DNA of 64,000 nucleotides from Bombus terrestris (taxonomy: Eukaryota; Arthropoda; Insecta; Hymenoptera; Apidae). The notes under the pieces were generated by a model. It was given only the letters and a program-made list of their open reading frames with translations. It made no database searches and was not told where the DNA came from. Numbering within the stretch: the first letter of the stretch is position 1; every line of letters begins with the position of its first letter. A program made the position numbers and the translations under genes. Where the stretch lies: the NCBI RefSeq assembly GCF_910591885.1, contig NW_025963553.1:5436961-5500960 (forward strand). The letters are read 5' to 3'. This document shows, piece by piece, positions 23,058 to 38,166 of the stretch.

Positions 23058-26000
23058 ATGAACGCAAGATGGATTGGTTTTAGGTTACGCTATAGTTTTC
23101 GAGCGAACGCAGCGAGCGAGAGACGCGTAAACGTGTGTCACAATCCAACGGTTTGGCACGTACGGACATGGAAACATTCGCACCAGCCAGAGGAGCCGGA
23201 AGTACTTATCGTATTGCCTGCTGACAAATGTTTACAGTTTGTGAATAGTTTCACATAAATAGTACTATTTCCACATACTACAGTGCAATGTGATGTCCGA
23301 AGTGGCTGACAAAATTAGGTACTAACACGATATATATGCATATTGCAAGGTATATGTATACCTTGCATATTGTGATCGATGCTCGCTCGCTCCGCTCGCT
23401 CGTAAAAATTTAGTCCAACCTCACATCCGATCCGACACGTTCGCAAATTCGAAATAAATCGCCACCATATCGAATAATGAACGCAAGATGGATTGGTTTT
23501 AGGTTACGCTATAGTTTTCGAGCGAGCGCAGCGAACGAGAGACGCGTAAAGGTGTGTCACAATCCAACGGTTTGGCACATACGGACATTGAAACATTCGC
23601 ACCAGCCCGAGGAGCCGGAAGTCTTTATCCTATTGCCTGCTGACAAATGTTTACAGTTTGTGAATAGTTTCACATAAATGGTACTATTTCCACATACTAC
23701 AGGGCAATGTGATGTCCGAAGTGGCTGACGAAATTAGGTACTAACACTATATATATGCATATTGCAAGGTATATGTATACCTTGCATATTGTGATCGATG
23801 CTCGCTCGCTCCGCTCGCTCGTAAAAATTTAGTCCAACCTCACATCCGATCCGACACGTTCGCAAATTCGAAATAAGTTGCCTTCATATCGAATGACTAA
23901 CGCAAGATGGATTGGGTTTAGGTTAGGCTACAGCTTTCGAGCGGGCGCAGCGAGCGAGAGACGCGTAAAGGTGTGTCACAATCCAACGGTTTGGCACATA
24001 CTGAAATTGATACATTCGCACCAGCCCGAGGAGCCGGATGTCTTTATCATATTGCCTGCTGACAGATGTTTACAGTTTGTGAATAGTTTCACATAAATAG
24101 TACTATTTCCACATACTACAGGGCAATGTGATGTCCGATGTGGCTGACGAAATTAGGTACTAACACGATATATATGCATATTGCAAGGTATATGTATACC
24201 TTGCATGTTGTGATCGATGCTCGCTCGCTCCGCTCGCTCGTAAAAATTTAGTCCAACCTCACATCCGATCCGACACGTTCGCAAATTCGAAATAAGTCGC
24301 CACCATATCGAATAATGAACGCAAGATGGATTGGTTTTAGGTTACGCTATAGTTTTCGAGCGTGCGCAGCGAACGAGAGACGCGTAAAGGTGTGTCACAA
24401 TCCAACGGTTTGGCACATACGGACATTGAAACATTCGCACCAGCCCGAGGAGCCGGAAGTCTTTATCCTATTGCCTGCTGACAAATGTTTACAGTTTGTG
24501 AATAGTTTCACATAAATAGTACTATTACCACATACTACAGTCCAATGTGATGTCCGAAGTGGCTGACAAAATTAGGTACTAACACGAAATATATGCAAGG
24601 CAATATAAGGTATATGTATACCTTGCAAATTGTGATCGTTGCTCGCTCGCTCCGCTCGCTCGTAAAAATTTAGTCCAACCTCACATACGATCCGACACGT
24701 TCGCAAATTCGAAATAAGTCGCCACCATATCGAATAATGAACGCAAGATGGATTGGTTTTAGGTTACGCTATAGTTTTCGAGCGAGCGCAGCGAGCGAGA
24801 GACGCGTAAAGGTGTGTCACAATCCAACGGTTTGGCACATACTGACATTGAAACATTCGCACCAGCCCGAGGAGCCGGATGTCTTTATCATATTGCCTGC
24901 TGACAAATGTTTACAGTTTGTGAATAGTTTCACATAAATAGTACTATTTCCACATACTACAGGGCAATGTGATGTCCGATGTGGCTGACGAAATTAGGTA
25001 CTAACACGATATATATGCATATTGCAAGGTATATGTATACCTTGCATATTGTGATCGATGCTCGCTCGCTCCGCTCGCTCGTAAAAATTTAGTCCAACCT
25101 CACATCCGATCCGACACGTTCGCAAATTCGAAATAAGTCGCCACCATATCGAATAATGAACGCAAGATGGATTGGTTTTAGGTTACGCTATAGTTTTCGA
25201 GCGAGCGCAGCGAGCGAGAGACGCGTAAAGGTGTGTCACAATCCAACGGTTTGGCACATACTGACATTGAAACATTCGCACCAGCCCGAGGAGCCGGAAG
25301 TCTTTATCATATTGCCTACTGACAAATGTTTACAGTTTGTGAATAGTTTCACATAAATAGTACTATTTCGACATACTACAGTGCAATGTGATATCCGAAG
25401 TGGCTGACGAAATTAGGTACTAACACTATATATATGCATATTGCAAGGTATATGTATACCTTGCATATTGTGATCGATGCTCGCTCGCTCCGCTCGCTCG
25501 TAAAAATTTAGTCCAACCTCACATCCGATCCGACACGTTCGCAAATTCGAAAAAAGTCGCCACCATATCGAATAATGAACGCAAGATGGATTGGTTTTAG
25601 GTTACGCTATAGTTTTCGAGCGAACGCAGCGAGCGAGAGACGCGTAAACGTGTGTCACAATCCAACGGTTTGGCACGTACGGACATGGAAACATTCGCAC
25701 CAGCCAGAGGAGCCGGAAGTACTTATCGTATTGCCTGCTGACAAATGTTTACAGTTTGTGAATAGTTTCACATAAATAGTACTATTTCCACATACTACAG
25801 TGCAATGTGATGTCCGAAGTGGCTGACAAAATTAGGTACTAACACGATATATATGCATATTGCAAGGTATATGTATACCTTGCATATTGTGATCGATGCT
25901 CGCTCGCTCCGCTCGCTCGTAAAAATTTAGTCCAACCTCACATCCGATCCGACACGTTCGCAAATTCGAAATAAGTCGCCACCATATCGAATAATGAACG

Positions 26001-28091
26001 CAAGATGGATTGGTTTTAGGTTACGCTATAGTTTTCGAGCGAGCGCAGCGAACGAGAGACGCGTAAAGGTGTGTCACAATCCAACGGTTTGGCACATACG
26101 GACATTGAAACATTCGCACCAGCCCGAGGAGCCGGAAGTCTTTATCCTATTGCCTGCTGACAAATGTTTACAGTTTGTGAATAGTTTCACATAAATGGTA
26201 CTATTTCCACATACTACAGGGCAATGTGATGTCCGAAGTGGCTGACGAAATTAGGTACTAACACTATATATATGCATATTGCAAGGTATATGTATACCTT
26301 GCATATTGTGATCGATGCTCGCTCGCTCCGCTCGCTCGTAAAAATTTAGTCCAACCTCACATCCGATCCGACACGTTCGCAAATTCGAAATAAGTTGCCT
26401 TCATATCGAATGACTAACGCAAGATGGATTGGGTTTAGGTTAGGCTACAGCTTTCGAGCGGGCGCAGCGAGCGAGAGACGCGTAAAGGTGTGTCACAATC
26501 CAACGGTTTGGCACATACTGAAATTGATACATTCGCACCAGCCCGAGGAGCCGGATGTCTTTATCATATTGCCTGCTGACAGATGTTTACAGTTTGTGAA
26601 TAGTTTCACATAAATAGTACTATTTCCACATACTACAGGGCAATGTGATGTCCGATGTGGCTGACGAAATTAGGTACTAACACGATATATATGCATATTG
26701 CAAGGTATATGTATACCTTGCATGTTGTGATCGATGCTCGCTCGCTCCGCTCGCTCGTAAAAATTTAGTCCAACCTCACATCCGATCCGACACGTTCGCA
26801 AATTCGAAATAAGTCGCCACCATATCGAATAATGAACGCAAGATGGATTGGTTTTAGGTTACGCTATAGTTTTCGAGCGTGCGCAGCGAACGAGAGACGC
26901 GTAAAGGTGTGTCACAATCCAACGGTTTGGCACATACGGACATTGAAACATTCGCACCAGCCCGAGGAGCCGGAAGTCTTTATCCTATTGCCTGCTGACA
27001 AATGTTTACAGTTTGTGAATAGTTTCACATAAATAGTACTATTACCACATACTACAGTCCAATGTGATGTCCGAAGTGGCTGACAAAATTAGGTACTAAC
27101 ACGAAATATATGCAAGGCAATATAAGGTATATGTATACCTTGCAAATTGTGATCGTTGCTCGCTCGCTCCGCTCGCTCGTAAAAATTTAGTCCAACCTCA
27201 CATACGATCCGACACGTTCGCAAATTCGAAATAAGTCGCCACCATATCGAATAATGAACGCAAGATGGATTGGTTTTAGGTTACGCTATAGTTTTCGAGC
27301 GAGCGCAGCGAGCGAGAGACGCGTAAAGGTGTGTCACAATCCAACGGTTTGGCACATACTGACATTGAAACATTCGCACCAGCCCGAGGAGCCGGATGTC
27401 TTTATCATATTGCCTGCTGACAAATGTTTACAGTTTGTGAATAGTTTCACATAAATAGTACTATTTCCACATACTACAGGGCAATGTGATGTCCGATGTG
27501 GCTGACGAAATTAGGTACTAACACGATATATATGCATATTGCAAGGTATATGTATACCTTGCATATTGTGATCGATGCTCGCTCGCTCCGCTCGCTCGTA
27601 AAAATTTAGTCCAACCTCACATCCGATCCGACACGTTCGCAAATTCGAAATAAGTCGCCACCATATCGAATAATGAACGCAAGATGGATTGGTTTTAGGT
27701 TACGCTATAGTTTTCGAGCGAGCGCAGCGAGCGAGAGACGCGTAAAGGTGTGTCACAATCCAACGGTTTGGCACATACTGACATTGAAACATTCGCACCA
27801 GCCCGAGGAGCCGGAAGTCTTTATCATATTGCCTACTGACAAATGTTTACAGTTTGTGAATAGTTTCACATAAATAGTACTATTTCGACATACTACAGTG
27901 CAATGTGATATCCGATGTGGCTGACAAAATTAGGTACTAACACGATATATATGCATATTGCAAGGTATATGTATAGCTTGCAAATTGTGATCGTTGCTCG
28001 CTCGCTCCGCTCGCTCGTAAAAATTTAGTCCAACCTCACATCCGATCCGACACGTTCGCAAATTCGAAATAAGTCGCCTTCATATCGAATG
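23058..28091 (+). repeat. Hexamer higher-order repeat, 2517 bp x 2
   Basis: Copies start at 23058 and 25575: W, L, a G/V chimera, L, V, P. Shared rare markers are AAATGGTACT (near 23678 and 26195), AAGTTGCCTTC, CGAGCGGGCGCAG, CTGAAATTGATAC, and CGAGCGTGCGCAG in the fourth monomer. Copy 1 has GAAATAAATCG near 23458. The last P monomers end differently: copy 1 returns to the W-type tail with CACTATATATATG, copy 2 has GATGTGGCTGACAAAATT and TATAGCTTGC. Those latter marks lead into the next block. Confidence 0.9.
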
Positions 28092-31000
28092 ACTAACGCA
28101 AGAGGGATTGGTTTTAGGTTAGGCTATAGTTTTCGAATCGAGCGCAGCGAGCGAGAGACGCGTAAAGGTGTATCACAATCTAACGGTTTGGCACATACGG
28201 ACATTGAAACATTCGCACCAGCCAGAGGAGCCGGAAGTATTTATCCTATTGCCTGCTGACAAATGTTTACAGTTTGTGAATAGTTTCACATAAATAGTAC
28301 TATTTCCACATACTACAGTCCAATGTGATGTCCGAAGTGGCTAACAAAATTAGGTACTAACACGATATATATGCATATTGCAAGGTATATGTATACCTTG
28401 CAAATTGTGATCGTTGCTCGCTCGCTCCGCTCGCTCGTAAAAATTTAGTCCAACCTCACATCCGATCCGACACGTTCGCAAATTCGAAATAAGTCGCCAC
28501 CATATCGAATGACTAACGCAAGATGGATTGGGTTTAGGTTAGGCTACAGCTTTCGAGCGAGCGCAGCGAGCGAGAGACGCGTAAAGGTGTGTCACAATCC
28601 AACGGTTTGGCACATACTGACATTGAAACATTCGCACCAGCTCGAGGAGCCGGAAGTCTTTATCATATTGCCTACTGACAAATGTTTACAGTTTGTGAAT
28701 AGTTTCACATAAATAGTACTATTTCGACATACTACAGAGCAATGTGATGTCCGAAGTGGCTGACAAAATTAGGTACTAACACGATATATATGCATATTGC
28801 AAGGTATATGTATACCTTGCAAATTGTGATCGTTGCTCGCTCGCTCCGCTCGCTCGTAAAAATTTAGTCCAACCTCACATCCGATCCGACACGTTCGCAA
28901 ATTCGAAATAAGTCGCCACCATATCGAATAATGAACGCAAGATGGATTGGTTTTAGGTTACGCTATAGTTTTCGAGCGAGCGCAGCGAACGAGAGACGCG
29001 TAAAGGTGTGCCACAATCCCACGGTTTGGCACATACGGACATTGAAACATTCGCACCAGCCCGAGGAGCCGGAAGTCTTTATCCTATTGCCTGCTGACAA
29101 ATGTTTACAGTTTGTGAATAGTTTCACATAAATAGTACTATTACCACATACTACAGTCCAATGTGATGTCCGAAGTGGCTGACAAAATTAGGTACTAACA
29201 CGAAATATATGCAAGGCAATATAAGGTATATGTATACCTTGCAAATTGTGATCGTTGCTCGCTCGCTCCGCTCGCTCGTAAAAATTTAGTCCAACCTCAC
29301 ATACGATCCGACACGTTCGCAAATTCGAAATAAGTCGCCACCATATCGAATAATGAACGCAAGATGGATTGGTTTTAGGTTACGCTATAGTTTTCGAGCG
29401 AGCGCAGCGAGCGAGAGACGCGTAAAGGTGTGTCACAATCCAACGGTTTGGCACATACTGACATTGAAACATTCGCACCAGCCCGAGGAGCCGGATGTCT
29501 TTATCATATTGCCTGCTGACAAATGTTTACAGTTTGTGAATAGTTTCACATAAATAGTACTATTTCCACATACTACAGGGCAATGTGATGTCCGATGTGG
29601 CTGACGAAATTAGGTACTAACACGATATATATGCATATTGCAAGGTATATGTATACCTTGCATATTGTGATCGATGCTCGCTCGCTCCGCTCGCTCGTAA
29701 AAATTTAGTCCAACCTCACATCCGATCCGACACGTTCGCAAATTCGAAATAAGTCGCCACCATATCGAATAATGAACGCAAGATGGATTGGTTTTAGGTT
29801 ACGCTATAGTTTTCGAGCGAGCGCAGCGAGCGAGAGACGCGTAAAGGTGTGTCACAATCCAACGGTTTGGCACATACTGACATTGAAACATTCGCACCAG
29901 CCCGAGGAGCCGGAAGTCTTTATCATATTGCCTACTGACAAATGTTTACAGTTTGTGAATAGTTTCACATAAATAGTACTATTTCGACATACTACAGTGC
30001 AATGTGATATCCGATGTGGCTGACAAAATTAGGTACTAACACGATATATATGCATATTGCAAGGTATATGTATAGCTTGCAAATTGTGATCGTTGCTCGC
30101 TCGCTCCGCTCGCTCGTAAAAATTTAGTCCAACCTCACATCCGATCCGACACGTTCGCAAATTCGAAATAAGTCGCCTTCATATCGAATGACTAACGCAA
30201 GAGGGATTGGTTTTAGGTTAGGCTATAGTTTTCGAATCGAGCGCAGCGAGCGAGAGACGCGTAAAGGTGTATCACAATCTAACGGTTTGGCACATACGGA
30301 CATTGAAACATTCGCACCAGCCAGAGGAGCCGGAAGTATTTATCCTATTGCCTGCTGACAAATGTTTACAGTTTGTGAATAGTTTCACATAAATAGTACT
30401 ATTTCCACATACTACAGTCCAATGTGATGTCCGAAGTGGCTAACAAAATTAGGTACTAACACGATATATATGCATATTGCAAGGTATATGTATACCTTGC
30501 AAATTGTGATCGTTGCTCGCTCGCTCCGCTCGCTCGTAAAAATTTAGTCCAACCTCACATCCGATCCGACACGTTCGCAAATTCGAAATAAGTCGCCACC
30601 ATATCGAATGACTAACGCAAGATGGTTTGGGTTTAGGTTAGGCTACAGCTTTCGAGCGAGCGCAGCGAGCGAGAGACGCGTAAAGGTGTGTCACAATCCA
30701 ACGGTTTGGCACATACTGACATTGAAACATTCGCACCAGCTCGAGGAGCCGGAAGTCTTTATCATATTGCCTACTGACAAATGTTTACAGTTTGTGAATA
30801 GTTTCACATAAATAGTACTATTTCGACATACTACAGAGCAATGTGATGTCCGAAGTGGCTGACAAAATTAGGTACTAACACGATATATATGCATATTGCA
30901 AGGTATATGTATACCTTGCAAATTGTGATCGTTGCTCGCTCGCTCCGCTCGCTCGTAAAAATTTAGTCCAACCTCACATCCGATCCGACACGTTCGCAAA

Positions 31001-34000
31001 TTCGAAATAAGTCGCCACCATATCGAATAATGAACGCAAGATGGATTGGTTTTAGGTTACGCTATAGTTTTCGAGCGAGCGCAGCGAACGAGAGACGCGT
31101 AAAGGTGTGCCACAATCCCACGGTTTGGCACATACGGACCTTGAAACATTCGCACTAGCCCGAGGAGCCGGAAGTCTTTATCCTATTGCCTGCTGACAAA
31201 TGTTTACAGTTTGTGAATAGTTTCACATAAATAGTACTATTACCACATACTACAGTCCAATGTGATGTCCGAAGTGGCTGACAAAATTAGGTACTAACAC
31301 GAAATATATGCAAGGCAATATAAGGTATATGTATACCTTGCAAATTGTGATCGTTGCTCGCTCGCTCCGCTCGCTCGTAAAAATTTAGTCCAACCTCACA
31401 TACGATCCGACACGTTCGCAAATTCGAAATAAGTCGCCACCATATCGAATAATGAACGCAAGATGGATTGGTTTTAGGTTACGCTATAGTTTTCGAGCGA
31501 GCGCAGCGAGCGAGAGACGCGTAAAGGTGTGTCACAATCCAACGGTTTGGCACATACTGACATTGAAACATTCGCACCAGCCCGAGGAGCCGGATGTCTT
31601 TATCATATTGCCTGCTGACAAATGTTTACAGTTTGTGAATAGTTTCACATAAATAGTACTATTTCCACATACTACAGGGCAATGTGATGTCCGATGTGGC
31701 TGACGAAATTAGGTACTAACACGATATATATGCATATTGCAAGGTATATGTATACCTTGCATATTGTGATCGATGCTCGCTCGCTCCGCTCGCTCGTAAA
31801 AATTTAGTCCAACCTCACATCCGATCCGACACGTTCGCAAATTCGAAATAAGTCGCCACCATATCGAATAATGAACGCAAGATGGATTGGTTTTAGGTTA
31901 CGCTATAGTTTTCGAGCGAGCGCAGCGAGCGAGAGACGCGTAAAGGTGTTTCACAATCCAACGGTTTGGCACATACTGACATTGAAACATTCGCACCAGC
32001 CCGAGGAGCCGGAAGTCTTTATCATATTGCCTACTGACAAATGTTTACAGTTTGTGAATAGTTTCACATAAATAGTACTATTTCGACATACTACAGTGCA
32101 ATGTGATATCCGAAGTGGCTGACAAAATTAGGTACTAACACGATATATATGCATATTGCAAGGTATATGTATACCTTGCAAATTGTGATCGTTGCTCGCT
32201 CGCTCCGCTCGCTCGTAAAAATTTAGTCCAACCTCACATCCGATCCGACACGTTCGCAAATTCGAAATAAGTCGCCACCATATCGAAAAATGAACGCAAG
32301 ATGGATTAGTTTTAGGTTACGCTATAGTTTTCGAGCGAGCGCAGCGAACGAGAGACGCGTAAAGGTGTGTCACAATCCCACGGTTTGGCACATACGGACA
32401 TTGAAACATTCGCACCAGCCCGAGGAGCCGGAAGTCTTTATCCTATTGCCTGCTGACAAATGTTTACAGTTTGTGAATAGTTTCACATAAATAGTACTAT
32501 TTCCACATACTACAGTCCAATGTGATGTCCGAAGTGGCTAACAAAATTAGGTACTAACACGATATATATGCATATTGCAAGGTATATGTATACCTTGCAA
32601 ATTGTGATCGTTGCTCGCTCGCTCCGCTCGCTCGTAAAAATTTAGTCCAACCTCACATCCGATCCGACACGTTCGCAAATTCGAAATAAGTCGCCACCAT
32701 ATCGAATGACTAACGCAAGATGGATTGGGTTTAGGTTAGGCTACAGCTTTCGAGCGAGCGCAGCGAGCGAGAGACGCGTAAAGGTGTGTCACAATCCAAC
32801 GGTTTGGCACATACTGACATTGAAACATTCGCACCAGCTCGAGGAGCCGGAAGTCTTTATCATATTGCCTACTGACAAATGTTTACAGTTTGTGAATAGT
32901 TTCACATAAATAGTACTATTTCGACATACTACAGAGCAATGTGATGTCCGAAGTGGCTGACAAAATTAGGTACTAACACGATATATATGCATATTGCAAG
33001 GTATATGTATACCTTGCAAATTGTGATCGTTGCTCGCTCGCTCCGCTCGCTCGTAAAAATTTAGTCCAACCTCACATCCGATCCGACACGTTCGCAAATT
33101 CGAAATAAGTCGCCACCATATCGAATAATGAACGCAAGATGGATTGGTTTTAGGTTACGCTATAGTTTTCGAGCGAGCGCAGCGAACGAGAGACGCGTAA
33201 AGGTGTGCCACAATCCCACGGTTTGGCACATACGGACATTGAAACATTCGCACCAGCCCGAGGAGCCGGAAGTCTTTATCCTATTGCCTGCTGACAAATG
33301 TTTACAGTTTGTGAATAGTTTCACATAAATAGTACTATTACCACATACTACAGTCCAATGTGATGTCCGAAGTGGCTGACAAAATTAGGTACTAACACGA
33401 AATATATGCAAGGCAATATAAGGTATATGTATACCTTGCAAATTGTGATCGTTGCTCGCTCGCTCCGCTCGCTCGTAAAAATTTAGTCCAACCTCACATA
33501 CGATCCGACACGTTCGCAAATTCGAAATAAGTCGCCACCATATCGAATAATGAACGCAAGATGGATTGGTTTTAGGTTACGCTATAGTTTTCGAGCGAGC
33601 GCAGCGAGCGAGAGACGCGTAAAGGTGTGTCACAATCCAACGGTTTGGCACATACTGACATTGAAACATTCGCACCAGCCCGAGGAGCCGGATGTCTTTA
33701 TCATATTGCCTGCTGACAAATGTTTACAGTTTGTGAATAGTTTCACATAAATAGTACTATTTCCACATACTACAGGGCAATGTGATGTCCGATGTGGCTG
33801 ACGAAATTAGGTACTAACACGATATATATGCATATTGCAAGGTATATGTATACCTTGCATATTGTGATCGATGCTCGCTCGCTCCGCTCGCTCGTAAAAA
33901 TTTAGTCCAACCTCACATCCGATCCGACACGTTCGCAAATTCGAAATAAGTCGCCACCATATCGAATAATGAACGCAAGATGGATTGGTTTTAGGTTACG

Positions 34001-34387
34001 CTATAGTTTTCGAGCGAGCGCAGCGAGCGAGAGACGCGTAAAGGTGTTTCACAATCCAACGGTTTGGCACATACTGACATTGAAACATTCGCACCAGCCC
34101 GAGGAGCCGGAAGTCTTTATCATATTGCCTACTGACAAATGTTTACAGTTTGTGAATAGTTTCACATAAATAGTACTATTTCGACATACTACAGTGCAAT
34201 GTGATATCCGAAGTGGCTGACAAAATTAGGTACTAACACGATATATATGCATATTGCAAGGTATATGTATACCTTGCAAATTGTGATCGTTGCTCGCTCG
34301 CTCCGCTCGCTCGTAAAAATTTAGTCCAACCTCACATCCGATCCGACACGTTCGCAAATTCGAAATAAGTCGCCACCATATCGAAAA
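28092..34387 (+). repeat. Pentamer higher-order repeat, about 2099 bp x 3
   Basis: Copies start at 28092, 30191 and 32290 (2099, 2099 and 2098 bp). The order is F, G, L, V, P in the first two. In the third the F monomer is replaced by an L monomer with ATCGAAAAATG and GGATTAGTTTT. The G monomers have AGCTCGAGGAG. The third-position L monomers share GTGTGCCACAATCCC. Copy 2 has private changes: GATGGTTTGGG near 30625, CGGACCTTG near 31136 and CGCACTAGCC near 31153, the last putting a stop in the frame. GTGTTTCACAATC marks the P monomers at 31871 and 33969. Confidence 0.9.
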
Positions 34388-35225
34388 ATGAACGCAAGAT
34401 GGATTAGTTTTAGGTTACGCTATAGTTTTCGAGCGAGCGCAGCGAACGAGAGACGCGTAAAGGTGTGTCACAATCCCACGGTTTGGGACATACGGACATT
34501 GAAACATTCGCACCAGCCCGAGGAGCCGGAAGTCTTTATCCTATTGCCTGCTGACAAATGTTTACAGTTTGTGAATAGTTTCACATAAATAGTACTATTT
34601 CCACATACTACAGTCCAATGTGATGTCCGAAGTGGCTAACAAAATTAGGTACTAACACGATATATATGCATATTGCAAGGTATATGTATACCTTGCAAAT
34701 TGTGATCGTTGCTCGCTCGCTCCGCTCGCTCGTAAAAATTTAGTCCAACCTCACATCCGATCCGACACGTTCGCAAATTCGAAATAAGTCGCCACCATAT
34801 CGAATGACTAACGCAAGATGGATTGGGTTTAGGTTAGGCTACAGCTTTCGAGCGAGCGCAGCGAGCGAGAGACGCGTAAAGGTGTGTCACAATCCAACGG
34901 TTTGGCACATACTGACATTGAAACATTCGCACCAGCTCGAGGAGCCGGAAGTCTTTATCATATTGCCTACTGACAAATGTTTACAGTTTGTGAATAGTTT
35001 CACATAAATAGTACTATTTCGACATACTACAGTGCAATGTGATGTCCGAAGTGGCTGACAAAATTAGGTACTAACACGATATATATGCATATTGCAAGGT
35101 ATATGTATACCTTGCAAATTGTGATCGTTGCTCGCTCGCTCCGCTCGCTCGTAAATATTTAGTCCAACCTCACATCCGATCCGACACGTTCGCAAATTCG
35201 AAATAAGTCGCCACCATATCGAATA
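34388..35225 (+). repeat. Start of a fourth pentamer copy (L, G), then order breaks
   Basis: 34388 repeats the ATCGAAAAATG and GGATTAGTTTT marks of 32290 and adds TTTGGGACATA near 34484. 34807 is type G but its tail reads CAGTGCAATG where the other pentamer G monomers have CAGAGCAATG. The next monomer, 35226, no longer matches the unit. Confidence 0.85.
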
Positions 35226-38166
35226 ATGAACGCAAGATGGATTGGTTTTAGGTTACGCTATAGTTTTCGAGCGAGCGCAGCGAACGAGAGACGCGTAAAG
35301 GTGTGTCACAATCCAACGGTTTGGCGCATACGGACATTGAAACATTCGCACCAGCCCGAGGAGCCGGAAGTCTTTATCCTATTGCCTGCTGACAAATGTT
35401 TACAGTTTGTGAATAGTTTCACATAAATAGTACTATTTCCACATACTACAGTCCAATGTGATGTCCGAAGTGGCTGACAAAGTTAGGTACTAACACGAAA
35501 TATATGCAAGGCAATATAAGGTATATGTATACCTTGCAAATTGTGATCGTTGCTCGCTCGCTCCGCTCGCTCGTAAAAATTTAGTCCAACCTCACATACG
35601 ATCCGACACGTTCGCAAATTCGAAATAAGTTGCCTTCATATCGAATGACTAACGCAAGATGGATTGGGTTTAGGTTAGGCTACAGCTTTCGAGCGGGCGC
35701 AGCGAGCGAGAGACGCGTAAAGGTGTGTCACAATCCAACGGTTTGGCACATACTGACATTGAAACATTCGCACCAGCCCGAGGAGCCGGATGTCTTTATC
35801 ATATTGCCTGCTGACAAATGTTTACAGTTTGTGAATAGTTTCACATAAATAGTACTATTTCCACATACTACAGGGCAATGTGATGTTCGAAGTGGCTGAC
35901 GAAATTAGGTACTAACACGATATATATGCATATTGCAAGGTATATGTATACCTTGCATATTGTGATCGATGCTCGCTCGCTCCGCTCGCTCGTAAAAATT
36001 TAGTCCAACCTCACATCCGATCCGACACGTTCGCAAATTCGAAATAAGTCGCCACCATATCGAATAATGAACGCAAGATGGATTGGTTTTAGGTTACGCT
36101 ATAGTTTTCGAGCGAGCGCAGCAAACGAGAGGCGCGTAAAGGTGTGTCACAATCCAACGGTTTGGCACATACGGACATTGAAACATTCGCACCAGCCCGA
36201 GGAGCCGGAAGTCTTTATCCTATTGCCTGCTGACAAATGTTTACAGTTTGTGAATAGTTTCACATAAATAGTACTATTTCCACATACTACAGGGCAATGT
36301 GATGTCCAAAGTGGCTGACGAAATTAGGTACTAACACTATATATATGCATATTGCAAGGTATATGTATACCTTGCATATTGTGATCGATGCTCGCTCGCT
36401 CCGCTCGCTCGTAAAAATTTAGTCCAACCTCACATCCGATCCGACACGTTCGCAAATTCGAAATAAGTCGCCACCATATCGAATAATGAACGCAAGATGG
36501 ATTGGTTTTAGGTTACGCTATAGTTTTCGAGCGAACGCAGCGAGCGAGAGACGCGTAAAGGTGTGTCACAATCCAACGGTTTGGCACACACTGACATTGA
36601 AACATTCGCACCAGCCCGAGGAGCCGGATGTCTTTATCATATTGCCTGCTGACAGATGTTTACAGTTTGTGAATAGTTTCACATAAATAGTACTATTTCC
36701 ACATACTACAGGGCAATGTGATGTCCGAAGTGGCTGACGAAATTAGGTACTAACACGATATATATGCATATTGCAAGGTATATGTATACCTTGCATGTTG
36801 TGATCGATGCTCGCTCGCTCCGCTCGCTCGTAAAAATTTAGTCCAACCTCACATCCGATCCGACACGTTCGCAAATTCGAAATAAGTCGCCACCATATCG
36901 AATAATGAACGCAAGATGGATTGGTTTTAGGTTACGCTATAGTTTTCGAGCGAACGCAGCGAGCGAGAGACGCGTAAAGGTGTGTCACAATCCAACGGTT
37001 TGGCACATACTGACATTGAAACATTCGCACCAGGCCGAGGAGCCGGAAGTCTTTATCATATTGCCTGCTGACAAATGTTTACAGTTTGTGAATAGTTTCA
37101 CATAAATAGTACTATTTCGACATACTACAGTGCAATGTGATGTCCGAAGTGGCTGACGAAATTAGGTACTAACACGATATATATGCATATTGCAAGGTAT
37201 ATGTATACCTTGCATATTGTGATCGATGCTCGCTCGCTCCGCTCGCTCGTAAAAATTTAGTCCAACCTCACATCCGATCCGACACGTTCGCAAATTCGAA
37301 ATAAGTCGCCACCATATCGAATAATGAACGCAAGATGGATTGGTTTTAGGTTACGCTATAGTTTTCGAGCGAGCGCAGCGAGCGAGAGACGCGTAAAGGT
37401 GTGTCACAATCCAACGGTTTGGCACATACTGACATTGAAACATTCGCACCAGCCCGAGGAGCCGGAAGTCTTTATCATATTGCCTACTGACAAATGTTTA
37501 CAGTTTGTGAATAGTTTCACATAAATAGTACTATTTCCACATACTACAGTCCAATGTGATGTCCGAAGTGGCTGACAAAATTAGGTACTAACACGAAATA
37601 TATGCAAGGCAATATAAGGTATATGCATACCTTGCAAATTGTGATCGTTGCTCGCTCGCTCCGCTCGCTCGTAAAAATTTAGTCCAACCTCACATCCGAT
37701 CCGACACGTTCGCAAATTCGAAATAAGTCGCCACCATATCGAATAATGAACGCAAGATGGATTGGTTTTAGGTTACGCTATAATTTTCGAGCGAGCGCAG
37801 CGAACGAGAGACGAGTAAAGGTGTGTCACAATCCAACGGTTTGGCACATACGGACATTGAAACATCGCACCAGCCCGAGGAGCCGGAAGTCTTTATCCTA
37901 TTGCCTGCTGACAAATGTTTACAGTTTGTGAATAGTTTCACATAAATAGTACTATTACCACATACTACAGTCCAATGTGATGTCCGAAGTGGCTGACAAA
38001 GTTAGGTACTAACACGAAATATATGCAAGGCAATATAAGGTATATGTATACCTTGCAAATTGTGATCGTTGCTCGCTCGCTCCGCTCGCTCGTAAAAATT
38101 TAGTCCAACCTCACATACGATCCGACACGTTCGCAAATTCGAAATAAGTCGCCACCATATCGAATA
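35226..38166 (+). repeat. Seven monomers in a non-repeating order
   Basis: Starts: 35226 (L, TTTGGCGCATA), 35648 (G/V chimera with CGAGCGGGCGCAG), 36067 (L, GCAAACGAGAGGCGCG), 36486 (W left part, V right part, CACACACTGAC), 36905 (W left part, CAGGCCGAGG), 37324 (P) and 37746 (N). The pair 36486-36905 recurs at 42784-43203 (offset 6298). 37746 has a 1-bp deletion, ACATCGCACC for ACATTCGCACC near 37863, and is 421 bp long. Confidence 0.87.
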
